A stretch of DNA of 40,791 nucleotides from an uncultured Veillonellaceae bacterium (GTDB lineage Bacteria; Bacillota; Negativicutes; Selenomonadales; Selenomonadaceae), in the NCBI GenBank assembly GCA_900315615.1, contig OMZT01000128.1, forward strand, positions 1 through 40,791, given 5' to 3'. Below, piece by piece: positions 14,915-25,710 of the stretch. The notes beneath the pieces are model-generated. The model searched no databases. It was not told the origin of the DNA and was given only the letters and a program-made list of their open reading frames with translations. Within the stretch, counting starts at the first letter, position 1, and every line of letters starts with the position of its first letter. The translations under genes were made by a program, and so were the position numbers.

Positions 14915-15772
14915 CTAAGGGTTTGACGAATCATTATGCTTCATAGCGTAAAATACATATTGCTGAACAATGCCAGCAGCATCGCCAAATAACGGGAATA
15001 TGTCCTGCCCACCAAAATGCTCATCTATTGCGCGCTGAATCCAGACGTCCACAGGTGCCCGCCCCGTACGCCCATAACCAAAAAGGCAGACGCAATTAGC
15101 CACTTTTTTGCCAACCCCATGTATCTCCTTCAGTTTCTCAAAAAGTGCATCGTCATCCAAGCCGCCCAATACGCTCGGGTCAAACTCACCAGATAATGTC
15201 TTGGAAACAGCATCCTCTAGATATGGTGCACGATATCCTAAGCTGCACTCGCTAAAATCGGCTATAGATGCGCCTTTTAGTTCATAAGCTGAAGGGAATG
15301 AAAAGATATCTTTTCCATCGTCTACGCATCCTAGATTGTTCCCGAATTTATAAGCCAGCCTCTCTACAGCACCACGTATAGCAGGTATACTTTTTCGCTG
15401 AGATATGATGAATGTAGCAAGCATTTCCCATGGATCCTGCCTCAGGATACGTATTCCGCGTCCACATTCACATGACTGAGTCAGGAACTCATATGCTTCG
15501 GTACTAAGATTTCCGGCTTTTGCTGACAGGTCCTCCCGTATAGAGCTGTAATCCCTTTCTATATCGAAATACATGCCCCATATATGATCCCATTCATTGC
15601 GGGTACATGATACAGAATAATGTGTCGTATCCTCTTGTCTGATCCTCAAGATATGATTCAATGTAACGAAAATCCAATCACCATCATCGAGGCGCCTTGC
15701 CCTGAAGCACTGCCCGCAGTCAGCAATGCGATCCAGATCGAAATCATCAGTTATCTCTATAATCTCTGACAT
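14915..15772 (-). CDS. ogg: 8-oxoguanine DNA glycosylase (OGG1-like, HhH-GPD)
   Basis: A base-excision glycosylase with AP-lyase chemistry, 285 residues. The N-terminal OGG domain begins with a CGQCFRARRLDDGDW segment like OGG1 (QxFRW region). The C-terminal helix-hairpin-helix reads HGVGKKVANCV with the catalytic lysine, followed by APVDVWIQRAI with the conserved aspartate. These match GVGTKVAD and VPVDVH of OGG1. ATG 15772 is used because AGGTGAC precedes it; the frame opens three codons earlier at GTG. It starts 17 bases after the phosphatase gene. Confidence 0.88.
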   Translation of the reverse strand: MSEIIEITDDFDLDRIADCGQCFRARRLDDGDWIFVTLNHILRIRQEDTTHYSVSCTRNEWDHIWGMYFDIERDYSSIREDLSAKAGNLSTEAYEFLTQSCECGRGIRILRQDPWEMLATFIISQRKSIPAIRGAVERLAYKFGNNLGCVDDGKDIFSFPSAYELKGASIADFSECSLGYRAPYLEDAVSKTLSGEFDPSVLGGLDDDALFEKLKEIHGVGKKVANCVCLFGYGRTGRAPVDVWIQRAIDEHFGGQDIFPLFGDAAGIVQQYVFYAMKHNDSSNP

Positions 15773-15789
15773 ACCAGTCACCTATACCA

Positions 15790-16503
15790 TCAATACGGAT
15801 ATGATATTGCTATCGTCTCAACCTTCTGCTCATGTTCAGCCGGAACAACGGCAAGCACAGCAACCGTCATATCATCTGCCGGCTCACCGCCATCGAGGTC
15901 AATAGCATACTCCAATATACTCTTTGCTATATAGCCGCAATCGTCTATAGGATTTGCGTGAATGATTTTCCATACATCATCAATATTGACACCACGTCCG
16001 CTATGCTTATGCCCTGCCTTGAAAAATCCGTCTGTAAACCCTGCTATCAACATACCATTCTCCTCATCTATAGGCAATGAATATGTCTCTGTATGCATAT
16101 GGCGATCTATACCTGCCGGATTTGATGAGTCATCATAGAGCGCATCGTATTCTTGTGCCGAAACCATTACAGGGCAAGGTGTATTACGACATATTTCTAT
16201 CATACCACTTCCCGTATCTACTGAAAGGATCATAAGCGAACACGGAACTTTACGCTCATGTTCTTCATATATTCGGTCGTTGATGGCGCGCATAGCTTCT
16301 TCGTTCGTTTTGCCCTCGGCTACAAGCGAAGCGGCATAGTTGACAGCCATACGGGATAAAAGCCTTGACTCTAAACCGTTACCTTGTCCATCAGCGAGTA
16401 TAACGCTGATTCCACCACCAGGACGCTCTACGGTCATGATTCCATCACTGCTATACTCCATTCCCGTCTTTCTTACACGTGCAATTTCAGTTTTTATTTC
16501 CAT
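15790..16503 (-). CDS. SpoIIE/PP2C-like serine phosphatase
   Basis: A 237-residue stand-alone phosphatase domain of the SpoIIE (PPM/PP2C) type. Metal-binding signatures seen: ILADGQGNGLESRLLS near residue 35, GFTDGFFKAG near 165 and DDMTVAVLAVVP near 215. No sensor or membrane domain is attached, so it may act with a partner kinase or anti-anti-sigma factor not present here. ATG 16503 lies 9 bases after AAAGGTG. A hairpin at 16560-16583 separates it from secF upstream. Confidence 0.82.
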   Translation of the reverse strand: MEIKTEIARVRKTGMEYSSDGIMTVERPGGGISVILADGQGNGLESRLLSRMAVNYAASLVAEGKTNEEAMRAINDRIYEEHERKVPCSLMILSVDTGSGMIEICRNTPCPVMVSAQEYDALYDDSSNPAGIDRHMHTETYSLPIDEENGMLIAGFTDGFFKAGHKHSGRGVNIDDVWKIIHANPIDDCGYIAKSILEYAIDLDGGEPADDMTVAVLAVVPAEHEQKVETIAISYPY

Positions 16504-16559
16504 ATTCAACAACACCTTTTCTATGTTTCCTGCAGTAATATAGCATTTTTATCCATGAA

Positions 16560-16583
16560 AGGCGCAGGTTTACGCCTGCGCCT
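16560..16583 (-). terminator. hairpin after secF
   Basis: Arms AGGCGCAGG and CCTGCGCCT with a six-base loop, just after the secF stop. The T-run that follows on the minus strand is short, so termination may be partial. Confidence 0.6.
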
Positions 16584-16610
16584 CTTTAGCATGGATCTTC
16601 GTCCGATATT

Positions 16611-17555
16611 TTATTTTGCTGGTTCTGCCTTAGCAGCTACCCTGGCTGCCCGTGCATTATTCTTGCGCTTATCGCTTATCTTATGGAAAATAGACCACAG
16701 CGGGCTTGCGATGAATATAGATGAATAGCATCCTGAACCAAATCCGACCAGAAGTGCGAATGCGAAATCCTTCGTCGTATCTCCGCCAAACCAATACAAT
16801 GCAAACGTCGTGAACAGAACCGTAAACACCGTATACATAGAACGGGTAAGCGTCTGCAATATACTCTTATCAGCAAGTAGCCCGATGTCTCCGCCCTTAT
16901 GGAAATGCAGCTTCATATTCTCCCTGATTCGATCGAATATGACAATCGTATCATTAATCGAATAACCGACAATGGTAAGCAATGCGGCAACGAATGAAGA
17001 ATCGACCTGCCTCTGTGTGAATGCGAAGAATGCCAGAACGACGAGTATATCATGCACCAAAGCCAAAACGGCGGCCAATCCGAAGCTGAACTCGAAACGG
17101 TATGACACATACAATATGATAAGTGCCCATGACACGACCAATGCAAGGACTGCATTCGTTATGAGCTCCCCGCCTATCGTAGCTCCTACTTTTTCCTCGC
17201 GAAGAACCTGATAGTCACCGACCTGCTCACGGAGTGTATTCATTATCTCCTTACGCTCGGTTTCTTGTAGATCAACCGTACGTATCATCACATTTTCAGA
17301 TTCCTTAATGCCACTTTCAGCACCTGAAAGCTGAATCGTGCAGTTATCAAGGCCATACTTTCCCATGACATCACGAACCTGCGTTATTGTCACCGGCTGA
17401 CCGAACTTCAAATCCATGATTGTACCGCCAGTAAAGTCGATTCCGAAGTTGAGCCCTTTGGTGAACATGCAGATAATACCAGGTATGATGACAAGCAATG
17501 ATATGATGAACCATATCTTCTTGTGCTCTATGATAGGAAACTTAGTTACTTTCAT
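16611..17555 (-). CDS. secF: protein translocase subunit SecF
   Basis: The smaller RND-type partner of SecD, which uses the proton gradient to help the Sec translocon release secreted proteins. 314 residues, with six transmembrane helices split by a periplasmic domain between the first two. Typical pieces: FGIDFTGGTIMDLKF near residue 38, GYSINDTIVIFDRIRENMK near 195 and SMYTVFTVLFTT. The start ATG 17555 follows AGGAGGTGGGCAAGC and overlaps the secD end. The next ATG upstream would lack a site. Confidence 0.95.
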   Translation of the reverse strand: MKVTKFPIIEHKKIWFIISLLVIIPGIICMFTKGLNFGIDFTGGTIMDLKFGQPVTITQVRDVMGKYGLDNCTIQLSGAESGIKESENVMIRTVDLQETERKEIMNTLREQVGDYQVLREEKVGATIGGELITNAVLALVVSWALIILYVSYRFEFSFGLAAVLALVHDILVVLAFFAFTQRQVDSSFVAALLTIVGYSINDTIVIFDRIRENMKLHFHKGGDIGLLADKSILQTLTRSMYTVFTVLFTTFALYWFGGDTTKDFAFALLVGFGSGCYSSIFIASPLWSIFHKISDKRKNNARAARVAAKAEPAK

Positions 17556-18795
17556 GCTTGCCCACCTCCTCTGCATCAATATAGAATCCATCTGCTGCAT
17601 ATGCTGATGGGCTCTTGAATATATTCGCAGCTATAAGATTCTTAAGCATGAACTGCGTAAGGGTGATTGCCGTGAACATACTAAGCAATGTTCCAAGTCC
17701 CAAGGTTATCGCAAATCCTCTTATAGATCCAGTTCCAAGGAAGAACAGGACAGCTGCCGCTATGATTGTCGTTATATTTGAGTCGAATATGGTCGTGAAT
17801 GCCCTCTTAAAGCCGGCATCCATTGAAAGCCTCAACGACTTGCCTTTACGGAATTCCTCTTTGAAATGCTCAAATATAAGGACGTTCGCATCGACTGCCA
17901 TACCAATCGACAGTATGATACCTGCTACGCCAGGCAATGTAAGCGTAGCATCGAGCATCTTCAGGCAGAAGAGCAGCATGATGACATATGCCATGAGCGC
18001 GACGTCTGCAATAAGACCGGGCAAACGATAGAACAATAACATGAACAGCAGTACGGCACCTATACCAATGACAAATGCGAACTCACTCTTATCCTTTGAA
18101 TCCTGTCCAAGTGTCGGCCCGACTGTACGCGTCTCAATGATATTGACCTTTACAGGAAGCGAACCGCTCCTGAGGAGTATAGCAAGATTATGCGCTTCCT
18201 CCAATGTACGCGATCCTGTGATTACAGCCTTTCCTCCCGTGATAGGCTCCTGCACATTCGGTGCAGTCAAGACTTCTCCATCGAGCAATATCGCTATTCT
18301 CTTTCCGACATTCTCAGATGTAAGCTTTGCGAACTTCTCCGCACCCTCGCTTGAGAATTCCAATGATACAAGGTTGCGATTCTGCTGGTCGCGCTCTTCC
18401 TTTGCATCCTTGAGGTCTGTACCGCTCATAACGGTATTGCCTTCCTCATCCTTGAATTCCAGCATTGCGGTCTTACCAATGACTGCAATAGCCTTATCCG
18501 GATCCTTGATACCTGGAAGCTCGACTATAACACGCCTTTCACCCTGACGTTGTATGATAGGCTCTGTGAGTCCCAGTTCATTGACACGCTTTTCCATTAT
18601 CTTTACCACGCGCTGCATGGCATCCTCATTTACCGTTGCTTCAGGTGTATCCTCTGCTTCCAGGACTACATGCGTACCGCCCTGGAGGTCAAGTCCCTGG
18701 CGAATAGAAAACGCAAGTGGTTTAACGAATACAAAGAATACACCCACAATAATTGCTACAGCAGCAATGAGTTTCAAGAAGCTATTTTGTCTCAC
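17542..18795 (-). CDS. secD: protein translocase subunit SecD
   Basis: The 417-residue SecD with N-terminal membrane segment, a large external domain, and five C-terminal helices. Recognised by LGLDLQGGTHVVLE-type sequence (here RQGLDLQGGTHVVLEAE), RVNELGLTEPIIQRQG, and VDANVLIFEHFKEEFRKGK in the membrane domain. It is shorter than E. coli SecD, as is normal in Bacillota. The start is GTG 18795, preceded by GGAGGG. Partner genes yajC upstream and secF downstream make the usual operon. Confidence 0.96.
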   Translation of the reverse strand: MRQNSFLKLIAAVAIIVGVFFVFVKPLAFSIRQGLDLQGGTHVVLEAEDTPEATVNEDAMQRVVKIMEKRVNELGLTEPIIQRQGERRVIVELPGIKDPDKAIAVIGKTAMLEFKDEEGNTVMSGTDLKDAKEERDQQNRNLVSLEFSSEGAEKFAKLTSENVGKRIAILLDGEVLTAPNVQEPITGGKAVITGSRTLEEAHNLAILLRSGSLPVKVNIIETRTVGPTLGQDSKDKSEFAFVIGIGAVLLFMLLFYRLPGLIADVALMAYVIMLLFCLKMLDATLTLPGVAGIILSIGMAVDANVLIFEHFKEEFRKGKSLRLSMDAGFKRAFTTIFDSNITTIIAAAVLFFLGTGSIRGFAITLGLGTLLSMFTAITLTQFMLKNLIAANIFKSPSAYAADGFYIDAEEVGKHESN

Positions 18796-18816
18796 GCTTC
18801 TTTCCCTCCTATAAAT

Positions 18817-19446
18817 TCATCTATGGCAATAAAATAAACCATCTTCTGTTACGACCGCATCCATATAGCAGTCATGCGGTTCCATTGGAACATTGTCCAC
18901 AAGCTGACCCGAAAAAGCAATTGCAGCCCGATAAGCGCCAGCAGTATCCTGTCTAAGGAATCTGTCATAAAAGCCCGCTCCTAGTCCAAGGCGTCCGCCA
19001 AACTTATCGAATGCAGCTCCCGGCACAATCACAAGATCTATCATATCGGGCTGGATGATGACTATTCGGTCTTGCCGCACGGTAGGTATCCCATATGCTC
19101 CATCCGACAAATCATCCGAACTAGAGTATTGTACTGCATTCATGATACCCTTTGAAACAATATACGGTATGACAGCACATTTCCCGGCTCCTACTATATC
19201 ATCGAGGAGCTTATGCGTGTCTACCTCTTCATCCATAGAGTAGAAACAGAACACGCATTTTGCACGCTTGAAAAAATCCGATTCGACAATGTTACTTCGG
19301 ATAGCCTCCGACGCATCCATACGTCTCTTAGGAGCTATGCCCCTACGGTATTCCAGCATGCGATTGCGCATTTCCTTCTTGGCTTTTTTCAGTTCAGTTG
19401 ATTTCACATGTGAACCAGCCATATGCACATTAGTCTTTTTTATCAT
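18817..19446 (-). CDS. 5-formyltetrahydrofolate cyclo-ligase
   Basis: Converts 5-formyl-THF to 5,10-methenyl-THF with ATP. 209 residues. The C-terminal signature VPGAAFDKFGGRLGLGAGFY is clear, and the N-terminal KKEMRNRMLEYRRGI fits the KxxxR ATP-binding start. The start is uncertain: ATG 19446 overlaps the yajC end and has no clear ribosome site, and the internal ATG at 19422 is no better. It is placed between yajC and secD, an unusual insertion in that operon, and probably translationally coupled to yajC. Confidence 0.9.
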   Translation of the reverse strand: MIKKTNVHMAGSHVKSTELKKAKKEMRNRMLEYRRGIAPKRRMDASEAIRSNIVESDFFKRAKCVFCFYSMDEEVDTHKLLDDIVGAGKCAVIPYIVSKGIMNAVQYSSSDDLSDGAYGIPTVRQDRIVIIQPDMIDLVIVPGAAFDKFGGRLGLGAGFYDRFLRQDTAGAYRAAIAFSGQLVDNVPMEPHDCYMDAVVTEDGLFYCHR

Positions 19447-19729
19447 CGGTCTGTGCGGCTTCCTGCTTGGTTATATTGATGTGAACAGCTGCACGTGAAA
19501 GCTTCAGCTGTACATCATCGGAAATCTTCAGCATCACGGTGTCATCCTCGACCTTTGTGATCTCTCCATAAATGCCTCCAACCGTCATTATGCGATCGCC
19601 GACTTCAATGCTGTCAAGCAAGCTCTGACGCTTTTTTTGCGCATTCTTTTGTGGGCGATACAGCAAAAAATAGAAAATAACGACCATCAGTAATATGGGG
19701 CCCCATACACCGAGTGACTGCATGTCCAT
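19430..19729 (-). CDS. yajC: preprotein translocase subunit YajC
   Basis: A 99-residue single-pass membrane protein of the SecDF-YajC complex. The transmembrane segment is at residues 8-24 (WGPILLMVVIFYFLLYRPQ), followed by KKRQSLLDSIEVGDRIMTVG, the family signature. The ATG at 19729 is chosen because GAGAGGAG stands before it; the frame is open six codons further. It lies between tgt and the cyclo-ligase. Confidence 0.95.
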   Translation of the reverse strand: MDMQSLGVWGPILLMVVIFYFLLYRPQKNAQKKRQSLLDSIEVGDRIMTVGGIYGEITKVEDDTVMLKISDDVQLKLSRAAVHINITKQEAAQTDDKKD

Positions 19730-19801
19730 ATAGACAACTCCTCTCATTCATGAATATATCTTCAAAATATAGTGGCTGACAATCTCAGATTACCAGCCTT
19801 A

Positions 19802-20932
<1,131 letters not shown>

Positions 20933-20951
20933 TCATCCTCCGATCTATACA

Positions 20952-23780
20952 TCACGCCATCGCTGTATCCACAGCCTTCATTGCTTCCGTCTCATTCATC
21001 AATATCTCACGTGGCTTACTTCCCGCAGGAGGTCCTACAATATGCAGTTCCTCCATCGTATCAAGGAGTCTCGCCGCACGCGTATATCCGATGCTGAACC
21101 TCCTCTGTATACCGGAGGATGATGCCTGCCCGGTCGCTAACACTGATTTAACAGCATCACGCAGTAAGGTATCCTGCTTTGTCTGGGCTTTTTTTCCTTT
21201 TTCTTCATTTTGCTCTGCTTCCTGCTCTGCAAAAGCGATGATTTCCTCGTTAGTCTCGGTCTCCTGCCCTTGGCTCTTTATGAACTCTATAAGTCGTTCA
21301 ACCTCTTCATCACTTACGAATGCGCCCTGCACTCTCAATGGCTTAAGTGCACCAATAGGTGCGAACAGCATATCACCTTTTCCAAGCAATTTTTCTGCAC
21401 CACTCATATCTAATATCGTACGGGAATCTATCTGTGAAGATACCGCGAACGATATACGTGATGGTATATTCGCTTTTATGATACCCGTAATGACATCAAC
21501 CGACGGACGCTGGGTTGCGAGCACCAAATGGATACCTGCCGCACGTGCCTTCTGAGCAAGGCGGCAAATCGCATCTTCAACGTCATGCGGAGCAACCATC
21601 ATGAGATCCGCCAGCTCATCTATGATAATGACGATTGCGGGCATCTTGTCGTCCGGCATGGCTTTATTGTATCTAGCCATATCACGGACACCCTGATTCG
21701 CAAATTTAGCATACCGTTTTTCCATTTCCTGTACAGCCCAGTTCAATACCGATGCAGCCTTACGCGCGTCGGTAACAACTGGTACCATCATATGCGGTAT
21801 ATCATTGTAATTCGAAAGCTCAACGACCTTAGGATCAATGAGTATGAACTTTACTTCATCTGGCTTAGCCTTGAATAATATACTTGTAATCAATGTGTTG
21901 ATGCAAACGGACTTTCCCGAACCTGTAGCACCTGCCACCAGTAAATGTGGCATCTTTGCCAGATCCGCGAAAATGGCCTTACCGCCTATATCGATGCCAA
22001 GTCCAACGGTCAGTTTCGACTTCGACTTTGCAAAGTTCTCATCATCGAGCACTTCGCGAAGCTGCACCCCGTCAAGCTCCTTATTCGGTACTTCAATGCC
22101 TATAGCTGCTTTCCCGGGTATGGGCTCGATTCGAACTGAAAAAGCCGCCAACGCCAGTGCGAGATCATCGGCTAGATTTGTTATCTTACTCACCTTCACA
22201 CCTGGAGCGGGCTCGACCTCATAGCGTGTAACAGCCGGTCCATGACAGACATTGATTATCCTTGCCTTCACCTTGAAATCAGACAATGTCTTTTGAAGGG
22301 TATGCGCATTCCTGGATATTTCCTGTTCCAAAGCCTCATTATGTGGCTTTGGATGATACTTCAATATATCATCGACCTTAGGCAGCACATATGGTACCAC
22401 AGGCTTCTTTACTGCTTCCTGCTGATTTTCACGCTGTCTCCGCTCATAATCATCCGATACATCATCGAACCCAGGTGTTGAAAACACGGTATTTGCTTCT
22501 GGAGCTTTGGCTAAGTGTTTTGTCCCTGATTGATCTACTACCGCATCATGTTCTTCTGTATCCTCGCCTTTTATCTCATCGACTTCTGCATTCCCTTCTA
22601 TCTGTTCATCATGTACAGGCGTTCCTATAGGTCCATCATCTGGCTCCATATCCTGATGTGCTATATCTATCGTTCCTGCATCTTCATCTGCCGCTTCGAT
22701 ATGATTGCGTGGATACTCGATACTGAACCCATATGACGTATCCTCTTCGCTGCCATCTGTGGTGTCATCAGCTGTCACATGGTCTGCAGCCAGGTCATCT
22801 GTAGCATCCTGTACCACATCGTCATCTGCCTCAGTTGTTCTTTTTTCTTCGGAACGTGCACGCTTAGCTACGTCCATCATCGACCCGGTCCAAAGGCCAT
22901 CATCATCTATTGTTTCGTATGGTGAATCCGCACCTGCAGGTACTTCCAGCGATTTTGCGGCAGCCCCATTCGTCTTTACAGCAGTCTGATCCGTAATATC
23001 GCTGAATCTGTCATCCTTCTCCTGATTATAGAAAGAAGCTTGCATTTCCTTTCTTTTCGCACGTTCATCAAGCTTTTCCTTTACGGCATCATATGCGCTC
23101 TCACCGAGCTCTGAGGCCTTTTCATATGTGAATGCCAACGATTCCTTAGCTGCATCCAGGCCATCGGCAGCAGTCCGCTCTGTCTTGCGCAGTCCCGACG
23201 CTAAAGACCATGTCGTTGCCAATAGGATTGAGCCTATAGTACCAGCCAAAAGGACAATCAGTCCTCCATCAATGCCAAACAGCTTCCTCAGTACGAGCAA
23301 AAGGCCACCGCCTATGAGTCCCCCTGCATCTGGCAGGCTTTGCGGTAATATCTCAGCTCCGGATGGTATCGTAAAATGATGATATATCGCCAAGAAGGAT
23401 ATATAAAGAGCAACGATCCCGAAGAAACGCGTAGAATATCTGAGCCCATGATGTCTAGACATATACATGAACCCGATCATCATCAGGAAAATGGCTGCGA
23501 CCCAAGAGCCTACACCCAGAAGATAGCGCAGGAAACCGGCGAAAGCACTGCCTACGAAGCCTACATTAAGTCCAAAGAGTCCGCACAGAGCAATCGCACC
23601 GAATGCGAAGAGAAACAATCCAGTGAGCTCGTACTTACGGCTTGTCACTGTCTGTATCGTGCTGCTTTTGCTCACTGCGTTCTTTTTCGTGCTTCTGCCC
23701 CGTCTTGGTTGCCTCTTCTTGCTCCTTATTTTATTGTCAGTGTCCTGAGCCTCTAATGCTGCAGCCCTTTTTCTGCCCAC
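20952..23780 (-). CDS. ftsK: FtsK/SpoIIIE DNA translocase
   Basis: A 942-residue chromosome-segregation translocase. Four transmembrane helices lie within residues about 50-200, followed by an acidic linker (about 240-450) rich in Asp and Glu. The RecA-like motor has GATGSGKSVCINTLI (Walker A) and IVIIIDELADLMM (Walker B). The C-terminal gamma domain begins LLRDAVKSVLATGQASSSG and recognises oriented KOPS/SRS sites in the family. The start is GTG 23780 with GAGAGG before it. tgt lies 25 bases downstream. Confidence 0.96.
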   Translation of the reverse strand: MGRKRAAALEAQDTDNKIRSKKRQPRRGRSTKKNAVSKSSTIQTVTSRKYELTGLFLFAFGAIALCGLFGLNVGFVGSAFAGFLRYLLGVGSWVAAIFLMMIGFMYMSRHHGLRYSTRFFGIVALYISFLAIYHHFTIPSGAEILPQSLPDAGGLIGGGLLLVLRKLFGIDGGLIVLLAGTIGSILLATTWSLASGLRKTERTAADGLDAAKESLAFTYEKASELGESAYDAVKEKLDERAKRKEMQASFYNQEKDDRFSDITDQTAVKTNGAAAKSLEVPAGADSPYETIDDDGLWTGSMMDVAKRARSEEKRTTEADDDVVQDATDDLAADHVTADDTTDGSEEDTSYGFSIEYPRNHIEAADEDAGTIDIAHQDMEPDDGPIGTPVHDEQIEGNAEVDEIKGEDTEEHDAVVDQSGTKHLAKAPEANTVFSTPGFDDVSDDYERRQRENQQEAVKKPVVPYVLPKVDDILKYHPKPHNEALEQEISRNAHTLQKTLSDFKVKARIINVCHGPAVTRYEVEPAPGVKVSKITNLADDLALALAAFSVRIEPIPGKAAIGIEVPNKELDGVQLREVLDDENFAKSKSKLTVGLGIDIGGKAIFADLAKMPHLLVAGATGSGKSVCINTLITSILFKAKPDEVKFILIDPKVVELSNYNDIPHMMVPVVTDARKAASVLNWAVQEMEKRYAKFANQGVRDMARYNKAMPDDKMPAIVIIIDELADLMMVAPHDVEDAICRLAQKARAAGIHLVLATQRPSVDVITGIIKANIPSRISFAVSSQIDSRTILDMSGAEKLLGKGDMLFAPIGALKPLRVQGAFVSDEEVERLIEFIKSQGQETETNEEIIAFAEQEAEQNEEKGKKAQTKQDTLLRDAVKSVLATGQASSSGIQRRFSIGYTRAARLLDTMEELHIVGPPAGSKPREILMNETEAMKAVDTAMA

Positions 23781-23819
23781 TCACAAAACCTCTCATTATA
23801 TCGATTTAACTCAAGGGAA

Positions 23820-24407
23820 TCATATCCCTAATGCACTTCTTGCGAGCTTATCAGCGCGCTCATTGCCTTTGATACCCGTGTGACCAGCTACCTTCCTGAA
23901 ACGAACAGCGCCACGGCGTTTCGACATGAAGTCCGCATATGCTCTTGTTGTTGGGTTATTAGCCTTCCATCTTCCCATAGCCCATTCTGATATCCCGATA
24001 TAATCATGGTAGATAACATAGTCAGTAACAGCATTCGCCTCAGCCCATTTCACTGCTTCCTCGGCCGCATTTACCTCGCCCGCAACATTACGTATGCTGG
24101 CTGCATCCTCACATGTTCCGACACCACAATCCTCATATATCAGCTTATCCGACTCGTAGACTGCCATACCCCAGCTGTACCGCCCAGTGGAATAAGATCC
24201 GTCCACATATATGGAAACTCCAGACTCATCACCAATGGATTCATCCATAGATCCATCCATGAAGCCTTCCGCTTCCTTGAGCGTAGCAAATCCCTTGTAA
24301 ACCGCGCCCTTATATCCAAGTGTTTCTCTTTTGCATTCATCCCATGTATGATAAATCCCAGGATTGCGTCCAACACGAACAGCATAAAATTTCTTTTTTT
24401 GTGCCAT
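23820..24407 (-). CDS. viroplasmin-domain ribonuclease H
   Basis: A 195-residue RNase H of the caulimovirus-viroplasmin type, which cuts RNA in RNA-DNA hybrids. The N-terminal viroplasmin/hybrid-binding domain (about 1-52) reads KKKFYAVRVGRNPGIYHTW. The RNase HI fold then shows Asp69 (YVDGSYS), Glu111 (GEVNAAEEA), Asp135 (IYHDY) and Asp186 (GNERADKLA), with HTG at 176-178. Its start lies just after the mtaD stop. A second, larger protein with the same N-terminus is at 36.3-37.9 kb. Confidence 0.92.
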   Translation of the reverse strand: MAQKKKFYAVRVGRNPGIYHTWDECKRETLGYKGAVYKGFATLKEAEGFMDGSMDESIGDESGVSIYVDGSYSTGRYSWGMAVYESDKLIYEDCGVGTCEDAASIRNVAGEVNAAEEAVKWAEANAVTDYVIYHDYIGISEWAMGRWKANNPTTRAYADFMSKRRGAVRFRKVAGHTGIKGNERADKLARSALGI

Positions 24408-24410
24408 GAT

Positions 24411-25694
24411 TCACGCCTTGCCGGTGAGTTTCATCGCGCAGAGGTTCGCTTCATACTTTATGCGCTCTTCATCGAGCGTCAAGATGTGTCTCTTTTGCAT
24501 GATGAGCTTGCCATCGACCATTACGGTATCCACTGAGCTGCTATTTGCAGCATATACGAGAAGCGACACAAGGTCATTTCTCGGATACCACTCCGCCGCA
24601 TTCATAGAATACATAACGAGGTCAGCCTTGTAGCCTGCCTCTATACGGCCAGAGTCTTTTACTCCAACGGCATCCGAGCCATACTCCGTGCCCATCTTCA
24701 ATGCTTCTGCCGCAGGAACGGCAAGCGGATCAAGTAAGAACGTCTTATGCAGCAAAGCAGCCAGTCTTACTTCCTCAAGCATATCTAAGTTGTTGTTTGA
24801 TGAAGCTCCATCCGTCCCCAGTGCAACGCAAACACCGTCCTTGAGGAGGCGTGGAATCGGCGCAGCACCACTTGCAAGCTTCATATTGCTGCCAGGATTA
24901 TGAGCGACACGAATATGATGCTTGCGTATGATCGATATATCCTCTTCATCAAGCCATACGCAATGAGCTGCAAGTGCTCCTCGCTCAAATATCCCCGTGT
25001 CCTCTACGAGCTTGAACGGACGTTTGCCATACTGCTTCTGCATATCTTCGACTTCCTGCTTCGTCTCCGACATGTGAATATGTATCTCCGCCCCTAGCTT
25101 TTCTGCTACGGAGTTGATCTTCTTCAAAAAATCAGGAGGGCATGTATATGGCGCATGTGGTGCAAACATCACAGTGATTCGGCCATCAGCAGCACCATTC
25201 CAATCATTGAAAAGGCTGACGTTCTCCTGCAATGCTTTTTCACCATTCGGATTAATGCCAATCATGCCACGTGACAGGACAGCACGCATACCAGACTGGT
25301 TGACAACCTCTGCAACACGTTCCATATATGGGCCATACATGTCTGCAAAGCACGTGGTTCCACCCTTTATCATCTCAACAGCCGCCAGTGCTGCACCCCA
25401 GTAGATATCATCCGAAACCATATTTGCCTCTGTAGGCCATATCTTCTTGGTAAGCCAATCCTGAAGCATCATATCATCAGCATAGCTCCTGAGCAATGTC
25501 ATAGACGCATGGGTATGCGCATTCACGAAACCAGGAACGATGAACATATCAGATGCATCTATGGTCTCCTCCGCCTTGAAATCATCTGGAATATCACCGA
25601 CTGCTGCTATCCTGCCGTCTTTTACTGCAATATCCTTCTTTGCATAAGACCCATCTGGAAGGAACACATATCCGTTTTTTATCAATGAATCCAA
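24411..25694 (-). CDS. mtaD: 5-methylthioadenosine/S-adenosylhomocysteine deaminase
   Basis: A 427-residue amidohydrolase of the MtaD/SAH-deaminase type, which deaminates S-adenosylhomocysteine or methylthioadenosine to the inosine form. Metal ligands: VNAHTHASMTLLR near 61, HIHMSETKQE near 216, HCVWLDEEDI near 246 and LGTDGASSNNNLDM near 294. The start is most likely TTG 25694, eight bases after AAGGAG; the GTG at 25703 overlaps that site. It lies 16 bases downstream of ahcY. Confidence 0.9.
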   Translation of the reverse strand: MDSLIKNGYVFLPDGSYAKKDIAVKDGRIAAVGDIPDDFKAEETIDASDMFIVPGFVNAHTHASMTLLRSYADDMMLQDWLTKKIWPTEANMVSDDIYWGAALAAVEMIKGGTTCFADMYGPYMERVAEVVNQSGMRAVLSRGMIGINPNGEKALQENVSLFNDWNGAADGRITVMFAPHAPYTCPPDFLKKINSVAEKLGAEIHIHMSETKQEVEDMQKQYGKRPFKLVEDTGIFERGALAAHCVWLDEEDISIIRKHHIRVAHNPGSNMKLASGAAPIPRLLKDGVCVALGTDGASSNNNLDMLEEVRLAALLHKTFLLDPLAVPAAEALKMGTEYGSDAVGVKDSGRIEAGYKADLVMYSMNAAEWYPRNDLVSLLVYAANSSSVDTVMVDGKLIMQKRHILTLDEERIKYEANLCAMKLTGKA

Positions 25695-25710
25695 ATATAA
25701 CACTCCTTAT